Assembly (NCBI GenBank): GCA_900299195.1
Contig: OMIX01000024.1
Coordinates: 1-55,130 of the forward strand
Reading direction: 5' to 3'
DNA length: 55,130 nucleotides
From: Deltaproteobacteria bacterium
GTDB taxonomy: Bacteria; Bdellovibrionota; FAC87; UBA2466
Positions 41,746-51,507 of the stretch are shown here, in pieces (the first letter of the stretch is position 1; every line of letters begins with the position of its first letter). Made by a program: the position numbers and the translations under genes. Below the pieces are notes generated by a model. It was not told the origin of the DNA. It was given only the letters and a program-made list of their open reading frames with translations, and made no database searches.

Positions 41746-42738
41746 CTACCGTTGAAGATGGGTTCCCACCCACCAAGTCACCGCAGAAATAAAGGCCGAA
41801 GCTGGAATGGTCAAAACCCAAGCCCAAATGATCCGCTCAGCAATCCCCCAACGGACCGCGGAAATTTTATTTACTGCTCCTACCCCAATAATGGACCCCG
41901 TAATAGTGTGAGTCGTAGAAACAGGAATTCCAAGTCCAGTTGCTAAAAATAAAGTAATCGCTCCCGCCGTTTCAGCACAAAATCCCCCCACCGGTCGAAG
42001 TTTGGTGATCTTCATCCCCATCGTTTCAACGATTCTCCAACCTCCGAATAAAGTCCCAAGCCCCATAGCGGCATGGCAACTTAAAACAATCCACAAAGGA
42101 ACATGAAACTCTTTGCCTAACTTTCCTACCGAAAACAACAGCACCGCGATAATTCCCATGGTTTTTTGGGCGTCGTTGCCCCCATGGCCGATACTATAAA
42201 GAGAGGCCGATAAAAGTTGTAATTTTCTAAACCAACCATCCACTTTCCGGGGTGCTGCTCGAAACAACAGCCTAGAGATAAGCCCCATAAAAACAAAACC
42301 CAGCAACATCCCAAATGTAGGCGATAAAACAATCGACGAGCCAATCTTTCCAAAGCCAGCCGCATTGACCCCAGAGACACCCACTTTAGCTACTGCAGCC
42401 CCAGCCAATCCTCCAATTAGAGCATGAGAGGAACTTGAAGGAAGTCCATAATACCAAGTGATGATGTTCCAGAGAATCGCCCCCATCAAAGCCGAAAAAA
42501 TAATCAAGGGATCGATGATGGAAGGGTTGATGACCCCTTTCCCTATGGTGTTAGCCACATGGAGATCGAAAAGTGCAAAAGCGATGAAATTAAAGAAAGC
42601 TGCCCAAGCCACAGCCCACTGTGGTTTTAAAACTCGAGTCGAAACAATCGTAGCAATCGAGTTCGCGGCATCATGAAACCCATTGATAAAATCGAAAATT
42701 AGGGCAAGAACAATCGTTACTATCACTAAAGTTCCCAC
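41746..42738 (-). CDS. pit: PiT-family inorganic phosphate transporter
   Basis: 330 residues, about ten membrane segments, with the duplicated PiT signature: NGFHDAANSIATIVSTRVL near the N-terminus and GIPVSTTHTITGSIIGVGA near the C-terminus. H+ or Na+ symport of metal-phosphate at the inner membrane. The short form resembles bacterial Pit proteins of 330-340 residues. Start GTG at 42738, 7 nt after AGAGGG. It follows the PhoU-like gene by 18 bp in one operon. Confidence 0.95.
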   Translation of the reverse strand: MGTLVIVTIVLALIFDFINGFHDAANSIATIVSTRVLKPQWAVAWAAFFNFIAFALFDLHVANTIGKGVINPSIIDPLIIFSALMGAILWNIITWYYGLPSSSSHALIGGLAGAAVAKVGVSGVNAAGFGKIGSSIVLSPTFGMLLGFVFMGLISRLLFRAAPRKVDGWFRKLQLLSASLYSIGHGGNDAQKTMGIIAVLLFSVGKLGKEFHVPLWIVLSCHAAMGLGTLFGGWRIVETMGMKITKLRPVGGFCAETAGAITLFLATGLGIPVSTTHTITGSIIGVGAVNKISAVRWGIAERIIWAWVLTIPASAFISAVTWWVGTHLQR

Positions 42739-42756
42739 AAAGAACCCTCTTTCTCT

Positions 42757-43383
42757 TTAAGCGTATTCGAGTACGATCCCATCAATAATGTTGGCCACAT
42801 CCTCACAAAGATCGGTCACAGTTTCCAAAATCTCATAAACTTCTTTTAATTTGATCAAGGTTTTCATGTCATTTTCTTCTCGAAAAAGCTTAGCGACTGC
42901 GGCTCTCAGGATGTGATCCCCTTCGTTTTCTAATCGATTGATTTCAACGCAAAGCTTTTTGATCTCTTCTGGGTTTTTCAAGTTATCCAAGTAACCCACT
43001 GCCACTTGAACTTTTTGAGCGGCTTGAACACAAACTTCAGCCAACTCTCGCCCTTCATTTGGCATATGTTTAATCTCATAAAGCAAAATTCTTTGAGCTG
43101 CAGCATCGATAAAATCCAAAACGTCATCTAAGGTGCTGGACAATTCATGAATATCTTCGCGATCTAACGGAGTAATAAAAGTTTGGTGGAGCAAATCCAT
43201 TGTAGTATGAGTGATCTCATCACCTTTGTGCTCGATGTCTTTTATGTTGCGAACCCGCTTTTCAGACTCATCAAGATGAGCAAGTAGTTCTCTAAATTCC
43301 ATTGCCCCTTCAGTGATCAGTGCCGCTTGATTTTTAAAAAGATCGAAAAATCTTCCTTCTTTAGGTATGAAACCGCCAAACAT
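42757..43383 (-). CDS. DUF47 / PhoU-like phosphate transport regulator
   Basis: 208 residues from the ATG at 43383, preceded by GGAGGTTCTCT. An in-frame start at 43416 has no such site. The protein is all-helical, with a FFDLFKNQAALI start, RNIKDIEHKGDEITHTTMDLLHQTFITPLDREDI and ENEGDHILRAAVAKLFREE; these are the repeated E-GD motifs of TIGR00153/DUF47 proteins. They are encoded next to Pit transporters and are thought to control them. Operon with pit. Confidence 0.93.
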   Translation of the reverse strand: MFGGFIPKEGRFFDLFKNQAALITEGAMEFRELLAHLDESEKRVRNIKDIEHKGDEITHTTMDLLHQTFITPLDREDIHELSSTLDDVLDFIDAAAQRILLYEIKHMPNEGRELAEVCVQAAQKVQVAVGYLDNLKNPEEIKKLCVEINRLENEGDHILRAAVAKLFREENDMKTLIKLKEVYEILETVTDLCEDVANIIDGIVLEYA

Positions 43384-43456
43384 AGAGAACCTCCGCTGGG
43401 TTAAAACAGTTGCCACGTTTTATACCTCGCAAATACCCATGACAACTTTTGAATTG

Positions 43457-44608
43457 TTAGGACTTGGTTAGGATTCCATTTAACACGATGGGCCGCAACC
43501 TTAGAAAATCGATTGTTTTTGGATACTTACTCAAATACGCCCCGTCGGAGAGAATTTTACCCACGGTCGAAGCAAACTTAAATCCATGACCCGAAAAACC
43601 CGCAGCAAAAGAGACCCTATCCCAGCTGGGGTGTTGATCGATCACAAAATGCTCATCGGGGCTCATCGTGTAAAGACAAATGGACCCTTCCATCGGCTTA
43701 GGATCTATCTCCGGCAAAACCTGCTTCAAAAATTGGCTAACCTCTACATGATCCTGCTCATTCCAATTTCGTCTCACTTCACTGGGGTGATTAACTTTTT
43801 CTCCAGGTTTGTGGATTGCCACTTTTAAAAATTTAGAATGGGAGAAAACTGGGAACCCATAAATAAATCCATAGGGCATATCAAATGCAAAACAACTTTT
43901 AATTTGATTTAAGACCGAAGCGTTTTTTCCTTGAAACCAGAATTGTGTAACTCGATGAACTTGAAGTTTTAAATTGAGGTCTTGCAAAATCTGAGAAGTC
44001 CAAGGACCTGCAGTAATCACCAGTTTATCGGCGTAAATTTTTTCGTGGCCTGCTTCTACCCACACTTCTTTAGAGTTTGCGCCCCAGGAAAAACAGGGCT
44101 GTTCGAACCTAATCTCTGCTCCTAACGATCGGGCGACTTTTAAGTAAGCCTTAATACATTTTTCAACTTCTAAAAAACCTGCTCCGGGCTCTTCGACCCC
44201 AACAAAACCTTTGGGAATATGAAAAACAGGGTTCCAGTGTTGAGCCTCGACTTCGGAAACTTCTCGAACTTTCAAATCGAATTGATCTTTCGACTTTCTT
44301 ACTCCCTTAAGTATGGCACTAGCGGAACTTCCAAAAAGGGTGAGGCCACTCAGATGTAACAGTTTCTCCTGAGACAAATTTTCCAGTTGGTGCCAAAGAT
44401 CATAGCTTTGGTGAAGAAGAGGAACATAATCAGGATGTTCAAAATAGGCCTTACGGATCAGTCTAGTTTTACCATGGGAAGAGCCAAGAGCGTGAGCCTC
44501 AGTGAACTGCTCTAAGCCCAGAACTTTCACTCCACTTTGAGCTAAATGGTAAACAGTGCTGCTGCCCATTCCCCCCAGCCCTAACACAATCACATCATAT
44601 TTGGACAT
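43457..44608 (-). CDS. MSOX/MTOX-type FAD-dependent amino-acid oxidase
   Basis: 383 residues from the ATG at 44608. FAD-binding VIVLGLGGMGSSTVYHLA (GxGxxG) at the start, then the family's LEQFT...ALGSSHGKTRLIRKAYFEHPDYVPL. The C-terminal SICLYTMSPDEHFVIDQHP carries the Cys that binds FAD covalently in monomeric sarcosine oxidase. FAAGFSGHGFKFASTVGKILSD ends the FAD domain. Oxidises N-methyl or secondary amino acids; the substrate (sarcosine, N-methyl-Trp or pipecolate) is not decidable. Downstream of the GHMP kinase, 45 bp apart. Confidence 0.92.
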   Translation of the reverse strand: MSKYDVIVLGLGGMGSSTVYHLAQSGVKVLGLEQFTEAHALGSSHGKTRLIRKAYFEHPDYVPLLHQSYDLWHQLENLSQEKLLHLSGLTLFGSSASAILKGVRKSKDQFDLKVREVSEVEAQHWNPVFHIPKGFVGVEEPGAGFLEVEKCIKAYLKVARSLGAEIRFEQPCFSWGANSKEVWVEAGHEKIYADKLVITAGPWTSQILQDLNLKLQVHRVTQFWFQGKNASVLNQIKSCFAFDMPYGFIYGFPVFSHSKFLKVAIHKPGEKVNHPSEVRRNWNEQDHVEVSQFLKQVLPEIDPKPMEGSICLYTMSPDEHFVIDQHPSWDRVSFAAGFSGHGFKFASTVGKILSDGAYLSKYPKTIDFLRLRPIVLNGILTKS

Positions 44609-44653
44609 GCACCGAAGTTTGGCAAATCGACGCCAAAGAATCAACGAAATTGA

Positions 44654-45715
44654 TCAGGCGGGTAACAACTCGAGATCCACTCCTAGGGCAGAAATGTGGG
44701 CAGGTAATACTTGAATTCCTTGATTTTGACAGGCTTGCGCGAGTTCTTGTTTCTTTTCAGGTTCCACCAACACCAACAGACTTCCCCCTTGGGCGGCTCC
44801 ACACACTTTAACTCCATCGACTTTTTTAGAGGTCAGAAATTTAACGATTTGATCTAATCTTTCCGTGTGAACACCCAGGGTTTTTTTACGAGTGTTCCAT
44901 TCGTCACTCAATAAAATTCCCACTCTTTTCCAGTTCACATGGGGTTTCTGAAGTTCTCCATGAAGGGAATTTGAAATTTCTCGAATCGCATTGAGTCCTG
45001 AAAGAACCTGAGTGTCCCCCTCGATCGCTTTTTTATAAACTTCCCAATTACTCAATCCACTTTGGTGCATCTCTCCTGAAAATAGCACCAGCATTCTGGT
45101 ATCTAGTTCATGCATTACATGATCAGAATAAGTTTCGCGTCGAACACGACCCAATTCATAACTAAAACAACTGAGTCCTCCAAAAAGAGCTCCCAAATAG
45201 TCTTGAGTTCCCGTTGGGGTTTTTAAGTACTCCGCCTCGACATCGCGAGCCCATTCCATTAAGTTCCAGTGCCACCCCTCATGATTGAACTTGCCCACCA
45301 AATAGCCCAGCCCTTTTGAAAGAGCGACACATAAAGTAGAGGATCCTCCCAAACCGCTGCCCACGGGAGCCTGAGTCTCTAATTTCACCTTCAAATGAAA
45401 ATTTTCTTTGATCAGGTTTTGAGAAAAAAATCGACTCAAAATAGTAACTGGAAATTTAATTTCTCTAGGAACGGAATCTAATAAAACTCCCAAATGGGGA
45501 TCGGTAAAAGCAAAAGAAATGCCTAGAGCATTTTCAACTTCAATCAGCTGCGTAGAGTGAGGACGACATTCGAAGGTGCAGATGGCTTTCAAATCAATAG
45601 AAACATTGATGGTTTTGCTGGCCCCAAAAAGACAATAAAGAGGCCAGAGATCGAGTGTCCCGCCAGCGAGATCAGCACGAGTGGGAGCTGAAACCTTAAA
45701 CTTTAAGTGATCCAT
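44654..45715 (-). CDS. GHMP-family sugar kinase
   Basis: 353 residues, AAGG 8 nt before the ATG. Features: VSAPTRADLAGGTLDLWPLY at the N-terminus, the GHMP P-loop-like APVGSGLGGSSTLCVAL at about 115, DLEA-equivalent EYLKTPTGTQDYLGALFGG, and a C-terminal GVKVCGAAQGGSLLVL loop. The N-terminus is closest to the D-glycero-manno-heptose-7-phosphate kinase / galactokinase-like branch, but the sugar is not certain. Lies between the FtsB-like and oxidase genes in a loose minus-strand cluster. Confidence 0.88.
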   Translation of the reverse strand: MDHLKFKVSAPTRADLAGGTLDLWPLYCLFGASKTINVSIDLKAICTFECRPHSTQLIEVENALGISFAFTDPHLGVLLDSVPREIKFPVTILSRFFSQNLIKENFHLKVKLETQAPVGSGLGGSSTLCVALSKGLGYLVGKFNHEGWHWNLMEWARDVEAEYLKTPTGTQDYLGALFGGLSCFSYELGRVRRETYSDHVMHELDTRMLVLFSGEMHQSGLSNWEVYKKAIEGDTQVLSGLNAIREISNSLHGELQKPHVNWKRVGILLSDEWNTRKKTLGVHTERLDQIVKFLTSKKVDGVKVCGAAQGGSLLVLVEPEKKQELAQACQNQGIQVLPAHISALGVDLELLPA

Positions 45716-45729
45716 AGCAGTGCCTTAGT

Positions 45730-46011
45730 CTACTCAAACTCAATGACAGTTTCATTAGGTTTCACATACCCTAATACTTGTCTTACTACCCGCTCTTGTT
45801 CGTCTCTATTTTTTTGAAACTGTTCGATTTGTCGCTCCATCGCCAGTTTTTGATCTTTCACTGCTTCTATTTTTTGCTCCAGCTTTTCATTTTGATCGAC
45901 CATTCGACGCCAATCGAGAAGACCTCGTTTTGAGAAGGTTCCCATAAGGCAAAGCAAACCTGTAGCCAACAAAAGTGGATAACGCACAAAAAGGCGATAT
46001 TGAGAGGACAT
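45730..46011 (-). CDS. FtsB/DivIC-like cell division protein
   Basis: 93 residues from the ATG at 46011, preceded by AGGTG. This start leaves one short cytoplasmic segment, one membrane segment (LLLATGLLCLMGTF) and a periplasmic coiled coil (QNEKLEQKIEAVKDQKLAMERQIEQFQK), then ERVVRQVLGYVKPNETVIEF, the typical C-terminal LG-x-V-KP-E-x-VI end of FtsB/DivIC. It would link FtsL and FtsQ in the divisome. Between pyk and the GHMP kinase. Confidence 0.88.
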   Translation of the reverse strand: MSSQYRLFVRYPLLLATGLLCLMGTFSKRGLLDWRRMVDQNEKLEQKIEAVKDQKLAMERQIEQFQKNRDEQERVVRQVLGYVKPNETVIEFE

Positions 46012-46127
46012 AACACCTAAAAGTAATTTGGATGATTTTAAAAGGGGTCGAACCAGATTCAGATAGGAAAACTCTGACCTAAATTTAATTATAGACCGAT
46101 TCAAAAACTGACTCAATGGATTCTCTT

Positions 46128-47582
46128 TTAAACTTGATGAACTTTAATCGTGTTGGTGGAGCCATGAGATGCTTTAGGAAGCCCTGCGGTAATTACAATT
46201 TTATCTCCGGTATTACACAATCCCATAGCCAACAACCTTTGACCAATGGCTTCAAACATCGAAGCTTGATTCATTAAAGTATCCATGTCCTCCATATACA
46301 GCCCCTCCACTCCCCATTTCAGCGAAAGCTGGCGATAAGTTTCAAGATTGCCAGTAATAGCCAACAAACGATTGTTAGGACGACACTTCGAGGTTAAAAG
46401 AGCCGACTGTCCCGACTGAGTCACCACCACAATTAACTTCGCCTTCACAATGGAAGCTAAACGAACAGCGCTTTGCAGCAAAGCCACTGCCAATTGACCT
46501 TCGGGAGGAAGCAACCATTCGTTGTACAGAATCGGTTGAGGGACCGGCTCACTTTCCATCTCCTCAATAATTCTTTTCATCATATTCACCGATTCCACAG
46601 GATACTTACCCACTGCAGTTTCATTAGAAAGCATTAAAGCATCGGTTTCATCCACAATACCATTTGCGACGTCGGAAGCCTCAGCTCGAGTAGGCCTTGG
46701 ATTATCCACCATGGACATGAGCATTTGAGTTGCAATAATGACCGATTTCCCTCGTAAATTGCATCGGCGAACAATTTTTTTCTGTAAAACTGGAACGCGT
46801 TCATTCCCCACTTCAACCGCAAGATCCCCTCGAGCTACCAAAATGCCATCTGAGGCATCAATAATTTCATCTAAATTGGCCAGTGCTTCGCGTTTTTCAA
46901 TTTTGGAAATAACCAAAATTTTCTTTCCCCGTTCGGCAATAAAGCTCTTCAAATGCCGCACTTCTTGGGCACTTCTTACAAAAGATAGCGCAATAAAATC
47001 AACCCCTCGTTCAACACAAAAAAGAATGTCCTCATAATCTTTTTCAGTAATAGCCCGAGCTGAAAAAGAAGCCTCGGGAGCATTGATCCCTTTGTTCTGT
47101 TTGAGCATTCCGCCATCAATGACTTTACATAAGAGCCCCTTGGAAGTGCGCTCCAGAGCTTTCAAAGTCATAAGTCCGTCATCTAACAAAATCGTGTGGC
47201 CCGGCAAAACATCTCGAGTGAATTCTTTATAACTCGTAGGAACCGTGGCTATCCCCGTTTTAGAATCTAGCGAACCTGTAATATTATCGGTGGTTACGAC
47301 CACTTGAGAGCCCACCTTGAGTTCTATTTCTCCATTCTCCAATTTTCCAATTCTTAGCTTAGGGCCCTGAATGTCGGCCATAATCCCCACAGGCCGACCT
47401 AATTTAGTTTCAATTTCTCGGATATCGCCGACAATTCTTGAAAAATCACTGTGATTGCCGTGAGAAAAATTAAGCCGAACTACATCCACCCCTTCACGGA
47501 TGAGCTTCTCAAGCCATTCTTTAGAGCTCACTGCGGGGCCTACCGTTCCAACAATTTTTGTTCTTCGAGGTAATCCAAACAT
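46128..47582 (-). CDS. pyk: Pyruvate kinase
   Basis: Last step of glycolysis: PEP + ADP to pyruvate + ATP. 484 residues. N-terminal RTKIVGTVGPA, VVRLNFSHG, then GIMADIQGPKLRIG; the catalytic Lys is in ILVISKIEKREAL, followed by DGILVARGDLAVEV and QKKIVRRCNLRGKSVIIATQML. AEASDVANGIVDETDALMLSNETAVG and the C-terminal regulatory domain (VVVTQSGQSALLTSKCRP) are complete. Confidence 0.97.
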   Translation of the reverse strand: MFGLPRRTKIVGTVGPAVSSKEWLEKLIREGVDVVRLNFSHGNHSDFSRIVGDIREIETKLGRPVGIMADIQGPKLRIGKLENGEIELKVGSQVVVTTDNITGSLDSKTGIATVPTSYKEFTRDVLPGHTILLDDGLMTLKALERTSKGLLCKVIDGGMLKQNKGINAPEASFSARAITEKDYEDILFCVERGVDFIALSFVRSAQEVRHLKSFIAERGKKILVISKIEKREALANLDEIIDASDGILVARGDLAVEVGNERVPVLQKKIVRRCNLRGKSVIIATQMLMSMVDNPRPTRAEASDVANGIVDETDALMLSNETAVGKYPVESVNMMKRIIEEMESEPVPQPILYNEWLLPPEGQLAVALLQSAVRLASIVKAKLIVVVTQSGQSALLTSKCRPNNRLLAITGNLETYRQLSLKWGVEGLYMEDMDTLMNQASMFEAIGQRLLAMGLCNTGDKIVITAGLPKASHGSTNTIKVHQV

Positions 47583-47630
47583 AATATCGAATCATACTCT
47601 CGGATCCGACATTACGGCAATAAGGACCTT

Positions 47631-48278
47631 TTATTGAAGATAAAAAGAACTGATATGAACATTCTTTATTAGAGCTTGTCCAAAAAACTCATTCAACGAC
47701 GAGACTACCATCTCTTTGAAATACAATTTTCCCCCTAAGGATTTAATTTTCTCATAATCAAATCCTCGAGAAAGCTCGATAACTCGATCTCTCACTCCAG
47801 ATTGTCTTGATTTTAAAAGCCCTCGTTGATTTTCCTCAAACATCTCAAGCTCTAATTTTAACCCCATCATATGAGCTCCCTCATTCGAATTCACGTTCAC
47901 ATAAACCTCATCCAAACTAAAGATGGGAACCCCTTTGGAAACTACACTTGCAGGGCTTCTCTCGCCTTCTTTTCCATGTTCTCCTCCGTGTCCCGACTCT
48001 TTTGCAGGAGCAGCGCCATGTCCAGCTTCGGTCTTTTGGGGTTCGCCGTGGCCTACCCCATGTTCACCGGAAGCTTGGGCAACTTTTCCTTTTCCCTCCG
48101 CCGCATGCTGTTCCGAGGACTGGGCGTGAGAAGCTTCAGACGAGTCAGCCCCTCGAACTTCTGGGAGACCTTTTAAACCATCCACCGATTTTTTAAATTT
48201 CCACAGGTAGAAACTTCCTGTTCCCAAAGTAGAAAGAGAAAAGACCAAGACCCAAGTTTTAAATAACTTTTGTTTCAT
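47631..48278 (-). CDS. FliL-like protein with His-rich linker
   Basis: 215 residues from the ATG at 48278. One N-terminal membrane segment (KTWVLVFSLSTLGTGSFYLW), then a long His/Gly/Glu/Ala linker (about residues 45-110; at least nine His, e.g. SGEHGVGHGEPQKTEAGHGA). The C-terminal 100 residues are FliL: FSLDEVYVNVNSNEGAHMMGLKLELEM, VRDRVIELSRGFDYEKIKSLGGKLYFKEMVVSSLNEFFG, and a final IKNVHISSFYLQ. FliL supports stators of the flagellar motor; no other flagellar gene is in the window. Confidence 0.85.
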   Translation of the reverse strand: MKQKLFKTWVLVFSLSTLGTGSFYLWKFKKSVDGLKGLPEVRGADSSEASHAQSSEQHAAEGKGKVAQASGEHGVGHGEPQKTEAGHGAAPAKESGHGGEHGKEGERSPASVVSKGVPIFSLDEVYVNVNSNEGAHMMGLKLELEMFEENQRGLLKSRQSGVRDRVIELSRGFDYEKIKSLGGKLYFKEMVVSSLNEFFGQALIKNVHISSFYLQ

Positions 48279-48407
48279 GTCTTGATTATAATACAAAATA
48301 ATGCATCGCGTTTATTTGTGGCAAACTCTCCAAATTTAAAGAGCCTAGTCCCTAGCTATCTGTGCTAAAATTAAAAGTAAATCCAACTACTAAACTCAGC
48401 TAAGCCT

Positions 48408-49871
48408 GTGACTAAACAATATACATATTTCTTCATAATCCTATGGCTCAGTCTCATAGCGCACGCAGAAACGACTAAAAAACCAAAGTCATCTAAACCC
48501 AAAAAGTCAGCACCTCCCATTCAACAATCCCAAAACCCTAAGTTGGAAGAGCTTCAAAAGGAACCCAAGCCCAGTGAAAAGCCGATTGAAATTTCAACTC
48601 CCGAAGAAGGCGAAACTGAAACAACCACAGTCGAAGTTTCTCGAAGATCTGATTTTATCTACCCATCCAATTGGGGCCAAGCAGGACTTTTTCGAATTCG
48701 CTCAGCCGAGAGCTTGCCCGATGGTGCTTTGGCATTTGGCATTGGTGGAGAGTTTTATTCGATTTCCGATGCGCCCGATTTTGGTTATGGAAGTCTCAAA
48801 GCTAACAGTATCGCAGAAAGTTTATTTGTAGGTTATGCACCGACACCGAAACTCACTTTATCAGTTCAAAGAAGAAACTCTTCTACTACATTTGGTAATC
48901 CTCAAAAGCTGATCTCATCTTTAGGGGACTTTAATTTTTCAGCTCTTTATGCTTTTGAAATTACCCCTTCACTCACCCTTTCTCCGATAGGTAATTTTTT
49001 AATCGCTTCTAACTTTAATGATCTGGCTCCTGCGGGAACTACTCTCAGTGCAGGGTTAGGAGTGGCCTCAACTTTGAGTTTTTTCAAAACCTCAAACTTG
49101 CCTCTTTTTATTCACGCCAATCTTCTTTACCACATGCCTCAATTAAGAACGACTAAAGTAGGACCCCTCGATACGGAAGCCTATTTTAATTTCAGCCGTT
49201 ACAATACGATTACCCTAGGGCTGGGAGTAGAATTCAAAATTCAGGATTTTATTCCTTTCATGGAATTCATTCACACCCATCACACTAACTCCAGTTTAAG
49301 TTTTGGAAGATCCCCTTCTAAATTAACTGTGGGTGCTCGAATCACTCCTCTCAGCAATAAAAGCTTAGCGATACTTCTTGGGGGGGATATCGCCGTGAAT
49401 CGCTCATTGACCTCTGGGGTTCCTTTCTCTCCCGGCTATCAAATTATTGGGCAAGCAAGCTACACCTTTGGACTTCACACCACAGAACGCAAACATTACT
49501 ACACCACCAAAGACGTTAATGTCGTAGATCGCAAATTTGTGATTAAAAAACGAATCAATTTCAAAGTAGCAAAAGCGGACATACTCCCCTCTAGCTTTGG
49601 CTTACTCGATGAAATTGCAGATGTGATCAAACAAAATGAAGTTAAAAAATTGTTAATCGCAGGACATACCGATTCCACCGCCAATGAAGATTTTAATCTG
49701 CGGCTTTCTTTGGCTCGGGCTAACTCAGTAAAAAATTATTTAGTGTCCAAAGGGGTAGCAGAGGATGTTCTGACCACTCAAGGCTTTGGAAAACGCAAAC
49801 CCATCGCAACGAATGCCACCGAAGCGGGAAGAAGAGAAAATCGCCGAGTGGAATTTTTTATTCTTGAGTAG
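48408..49871 (+). CDS. Outer-membrane protein with C-terminal OmpA peptidoglycan-binding domain
   Basis: 487 residues; start GTG at 48408. Signal peptide (FFIILWLSLIAHAET), a Lys/Pro/Ser/Glu-rich linker, then beta-strand-rich sequence of a barrel (about 75-360), for example GQAGLFRIRSAESLPDGALAFGIGGEFY. The C-terminus is OmpA-like: INFKVAKADILPSSFGLLDEIA, LLIAGHTDSTANEDFNLRLSLARANSVKNYL and GFGKRKPIATNATEAGRRENRRVEFF. This anchors the outer membrane to the wall. Convergent with the small gene at 49875. Confidence 0.92.
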   Translation: MTKQYTYFFIILWLSLIAHAETTKKPKSSKPKKSAPPIQQSQNPKLEELQKEPKPSEKPIEISTPEEGETETTTVEVSRRSDFIYPSNWGQAGLFRIRSAESLPDGALAFGIGGEFYSISDAPDFGYGSLKANSIAESLFVGYAPTPKLTLSVQRRNSSTTFGNPQKLISSLGDFNFSALYAFEITPSLTLSPIGNFLIASNFNDLAPAGTTLSAGLGVASTLSFFKTSNLPLFIHANLLYHMPQLRTTKVGPLDTEAYFNFSRYNTITLGLGVEFKIQDFIPFMEFIHTHHTNSSLSFGRSPSKLTVGARITPLSNKSLAILLGGDIAVNRSLTSGVPFSPGYQIIGQASYTFGLHTTERKHYYTTKDVNVVDRKFVIKKRINFKVAKADILPSSFGLLDEIADVIKQNEVKKLLIAGHTDSTANEDFNLRLSLARANSVKNYLVSKGVAEDVLTTQGFGKRKPIATNATEAGRRENRRVEFFILE

Positions 49872-49874
49872 CTC

Positions 49875-50384
49875 TTACTGAACGTACTGTTTCAGTTGAT
49901 TGACTATAGCTTGAATAAACAAACTATCAATGCATTGATAGAAAGCAAACTCAGTGACGGGCTGACTTTGACAGTAAAAATTGTAGCCTGGCCCCCCGAC
50001 AGTGTTAAACCTGTTGGCATGCGCTACAGTTCCCATGTAAGGAGTGACAAATTTTATACTATCCCGATTGTAAGAAACCGAGTGGCGATAACCCCCATCA
50101 GGATTTTTGAAAACTAAAGTAGTAGCTCCAAAGCCATTCTCCTCATTGTAGTAAGCCAATAACCCTACTTTGCGACTGACAACGGCTTTTAACGCTGGAG
50201 TTTGAGGATAAGGTAAACGAGGATCCCAAGGATCCATTTCTAAAAGCCCCAAAGTCTGCAATTGATTCCACGTTTGTTGAATCGACCGATATCCTAAGTC
50301 GGACAGGCTTTGGCTAGCCGCACTTCCGATCACTGAAGTGAACAGAATGGATAAAACCCCAACGTTTTTCAAAAATCTTTTCAT
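49875..50384 (-). CDS. Secreted protein, unknown function
   Basis: 169 residues; AAGGAG 5 nt before the ATG. Signal peptide to about residue 25 (SILFTSVIGSAASQS). The mature protein has a helical start (DLGYRSIQQTWNQLQTLGLLEMD), then a Tyr-rich, beta-like middle (ENGFGATTLVFKNPDGGYRHSVSY), and two Cys (YCQSQ; QCID). No family recognised. Confidence 0.7.
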   Translation of the reverse strand: MKRFLKNVGVLSILFTSVIGSAASQSLSDLGYRSIQQTWNQLQTLGLLEMDPWDPRLPYPQTPALKAVVSRKVGLLAYYNEENGFGATTLVFKNPDGGYRHSVSYNRDSIKFVTPYMGTVAHANRFNTVGGPGYNFYCQSQPVTEFAFYQCIDSLFIQAIVNQLKQYVQ

Positions 50385-50508
50385 CGACTCTCCTTGAATT
50401 AGTCTTCCCTATCATTATTTTGAGAGTTTAAAAACCTATTTTTGACGCGCTGATTAATTATTGATTTTACTTATATTACTGGTTACTTTTCCCATCATGC
50501 TTGGGTGT

Positions 50509-50584
<76 letters not shown>

Positions 50585-50772
50585 TTGCGGGTACATTCCG
50601 GGGACATCCTTTACACCTAATCCCAGTTCAGTGATTTTTGGCTGCTCATCTTCGTGGGAAGATGTAGGCCCAAACCTACAAGATGGACCAGGGCGAAGTT
50701 GGGCAAATTCCAAAGAATCCCTACAACACCTTAAAATTTCCAGTGAACTCCAGCCATTCATTGATAGTGGGA

Positions 50773-51507
50773 TTATTCTCCCTTTAAAATTTCCAGTTTA
50801 ACTCCCCAAATTTTAGAAATATCTCGATGGGACCCTTCTCTGGCATGAATGTTTTGACACATCTTTAAGTACTCCTGACTCAAGGATTCGCCTTTGAGAT
50901 ATTTGGCGTAATACTCCAAAACCCAGGGGTGATACCTTCGTGGCATTGGGATGACATAAATCTTATCCTTCTCTAACTCAATGACCGGAATATCCTTTGG
51001 AATTTTCAAATCAAGATGATGAGTATCGGATCTATGTTCCAGCCCCACATCGGTAGCAGACACGCTAGGAAGAGTTAAAAACAGTCCTGTTACATCATCA
51101 AATATTTTTCTTTCTAATCCAGGAGCCACTTGCACATAAGAAACAGCTGCACTCACTAAAAATCCTGTCGTTTTGCTTTCATCAAAATGAGAATCACCAT
51201 GAATGTAATGACGAAAAATCAAGTTTTCCACTTGTTCAGGACTGAGAAGCCGAGCCGTTTCCGGCAATCCCTCAACCGAAACAGTCTCCATTTTTCGATC
51301 GATCCCGTGAAATTCTCTTTCCTTTCGCTTCTCAATAGTTTTTCCCTTTTTTTCTAAAAGGGCACGGGCAAATGCCCATATCTTCTTTTCTTCAGTTTGA
51401 TCAGATTGAGAAAGGGAATCGAAATACCGAACACAGGTCTTTTCAGGAAATGACAAAAGCGGGCTCGATGCCAACATAACAGACAAAAAAAGCGATCGAT
51501 ACACCAT
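50773..51507 (-). CDS. Secreted protein, unknown function
   Basis: 244 residues. Signal peptide (MVYRSLFLSVMLASSPLLSFPEK), then a basic helical part (ALLEKKGKTIEKRKEREFHG), a region rich in His and Asp (FRHYIHGDSHFDESK; LEHRSDTHHLDLKIPK), and a conserved-looking PMPRRYHPWVLEYYAKYLKGESLSQEYLKMC. Only two Cys. No family recognised. GGGGG lies before the start. Minus-strand, like the following two membrane-associated genes. Confidence 0.7.
   Translation of the reverse strand: MVYRSLFLSVMLASSPLLSFPEKTCVRYFDSLSQSDQTEEKKIWAFARALLEKKGKTIEKRKEREFHGIDRKMETVSVEGLPETARLLSPEQVENLIFRHYIHGDSHFDESKTTGFLVSAAVSYVQVAPGLERKIFDDVTGLFLTLPSVSATDVGLEHRSDTHHLDLKIPKDIPVIELEKDKIYVIPMPRRYHPWVLEYYAKYLKGESLSQEYLKMCQNIHAREGSHRDISKIWGVKLEILKGE

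Noticed and set aside
41542-41946. 134-residue plus-strand frame over tRNA-Pro and the end of pit
   Set aside because: Contains the tRNA-derived RRDLNPRPSAPKADALANCAT artefact and runs antisense into pit.
47871-48196. Three plus-strand frames in the FliL gene
   Set aside because: They arise from the repetitive His/Gly/Glu linker read in antisense; the FliL domain fixes the true frame.
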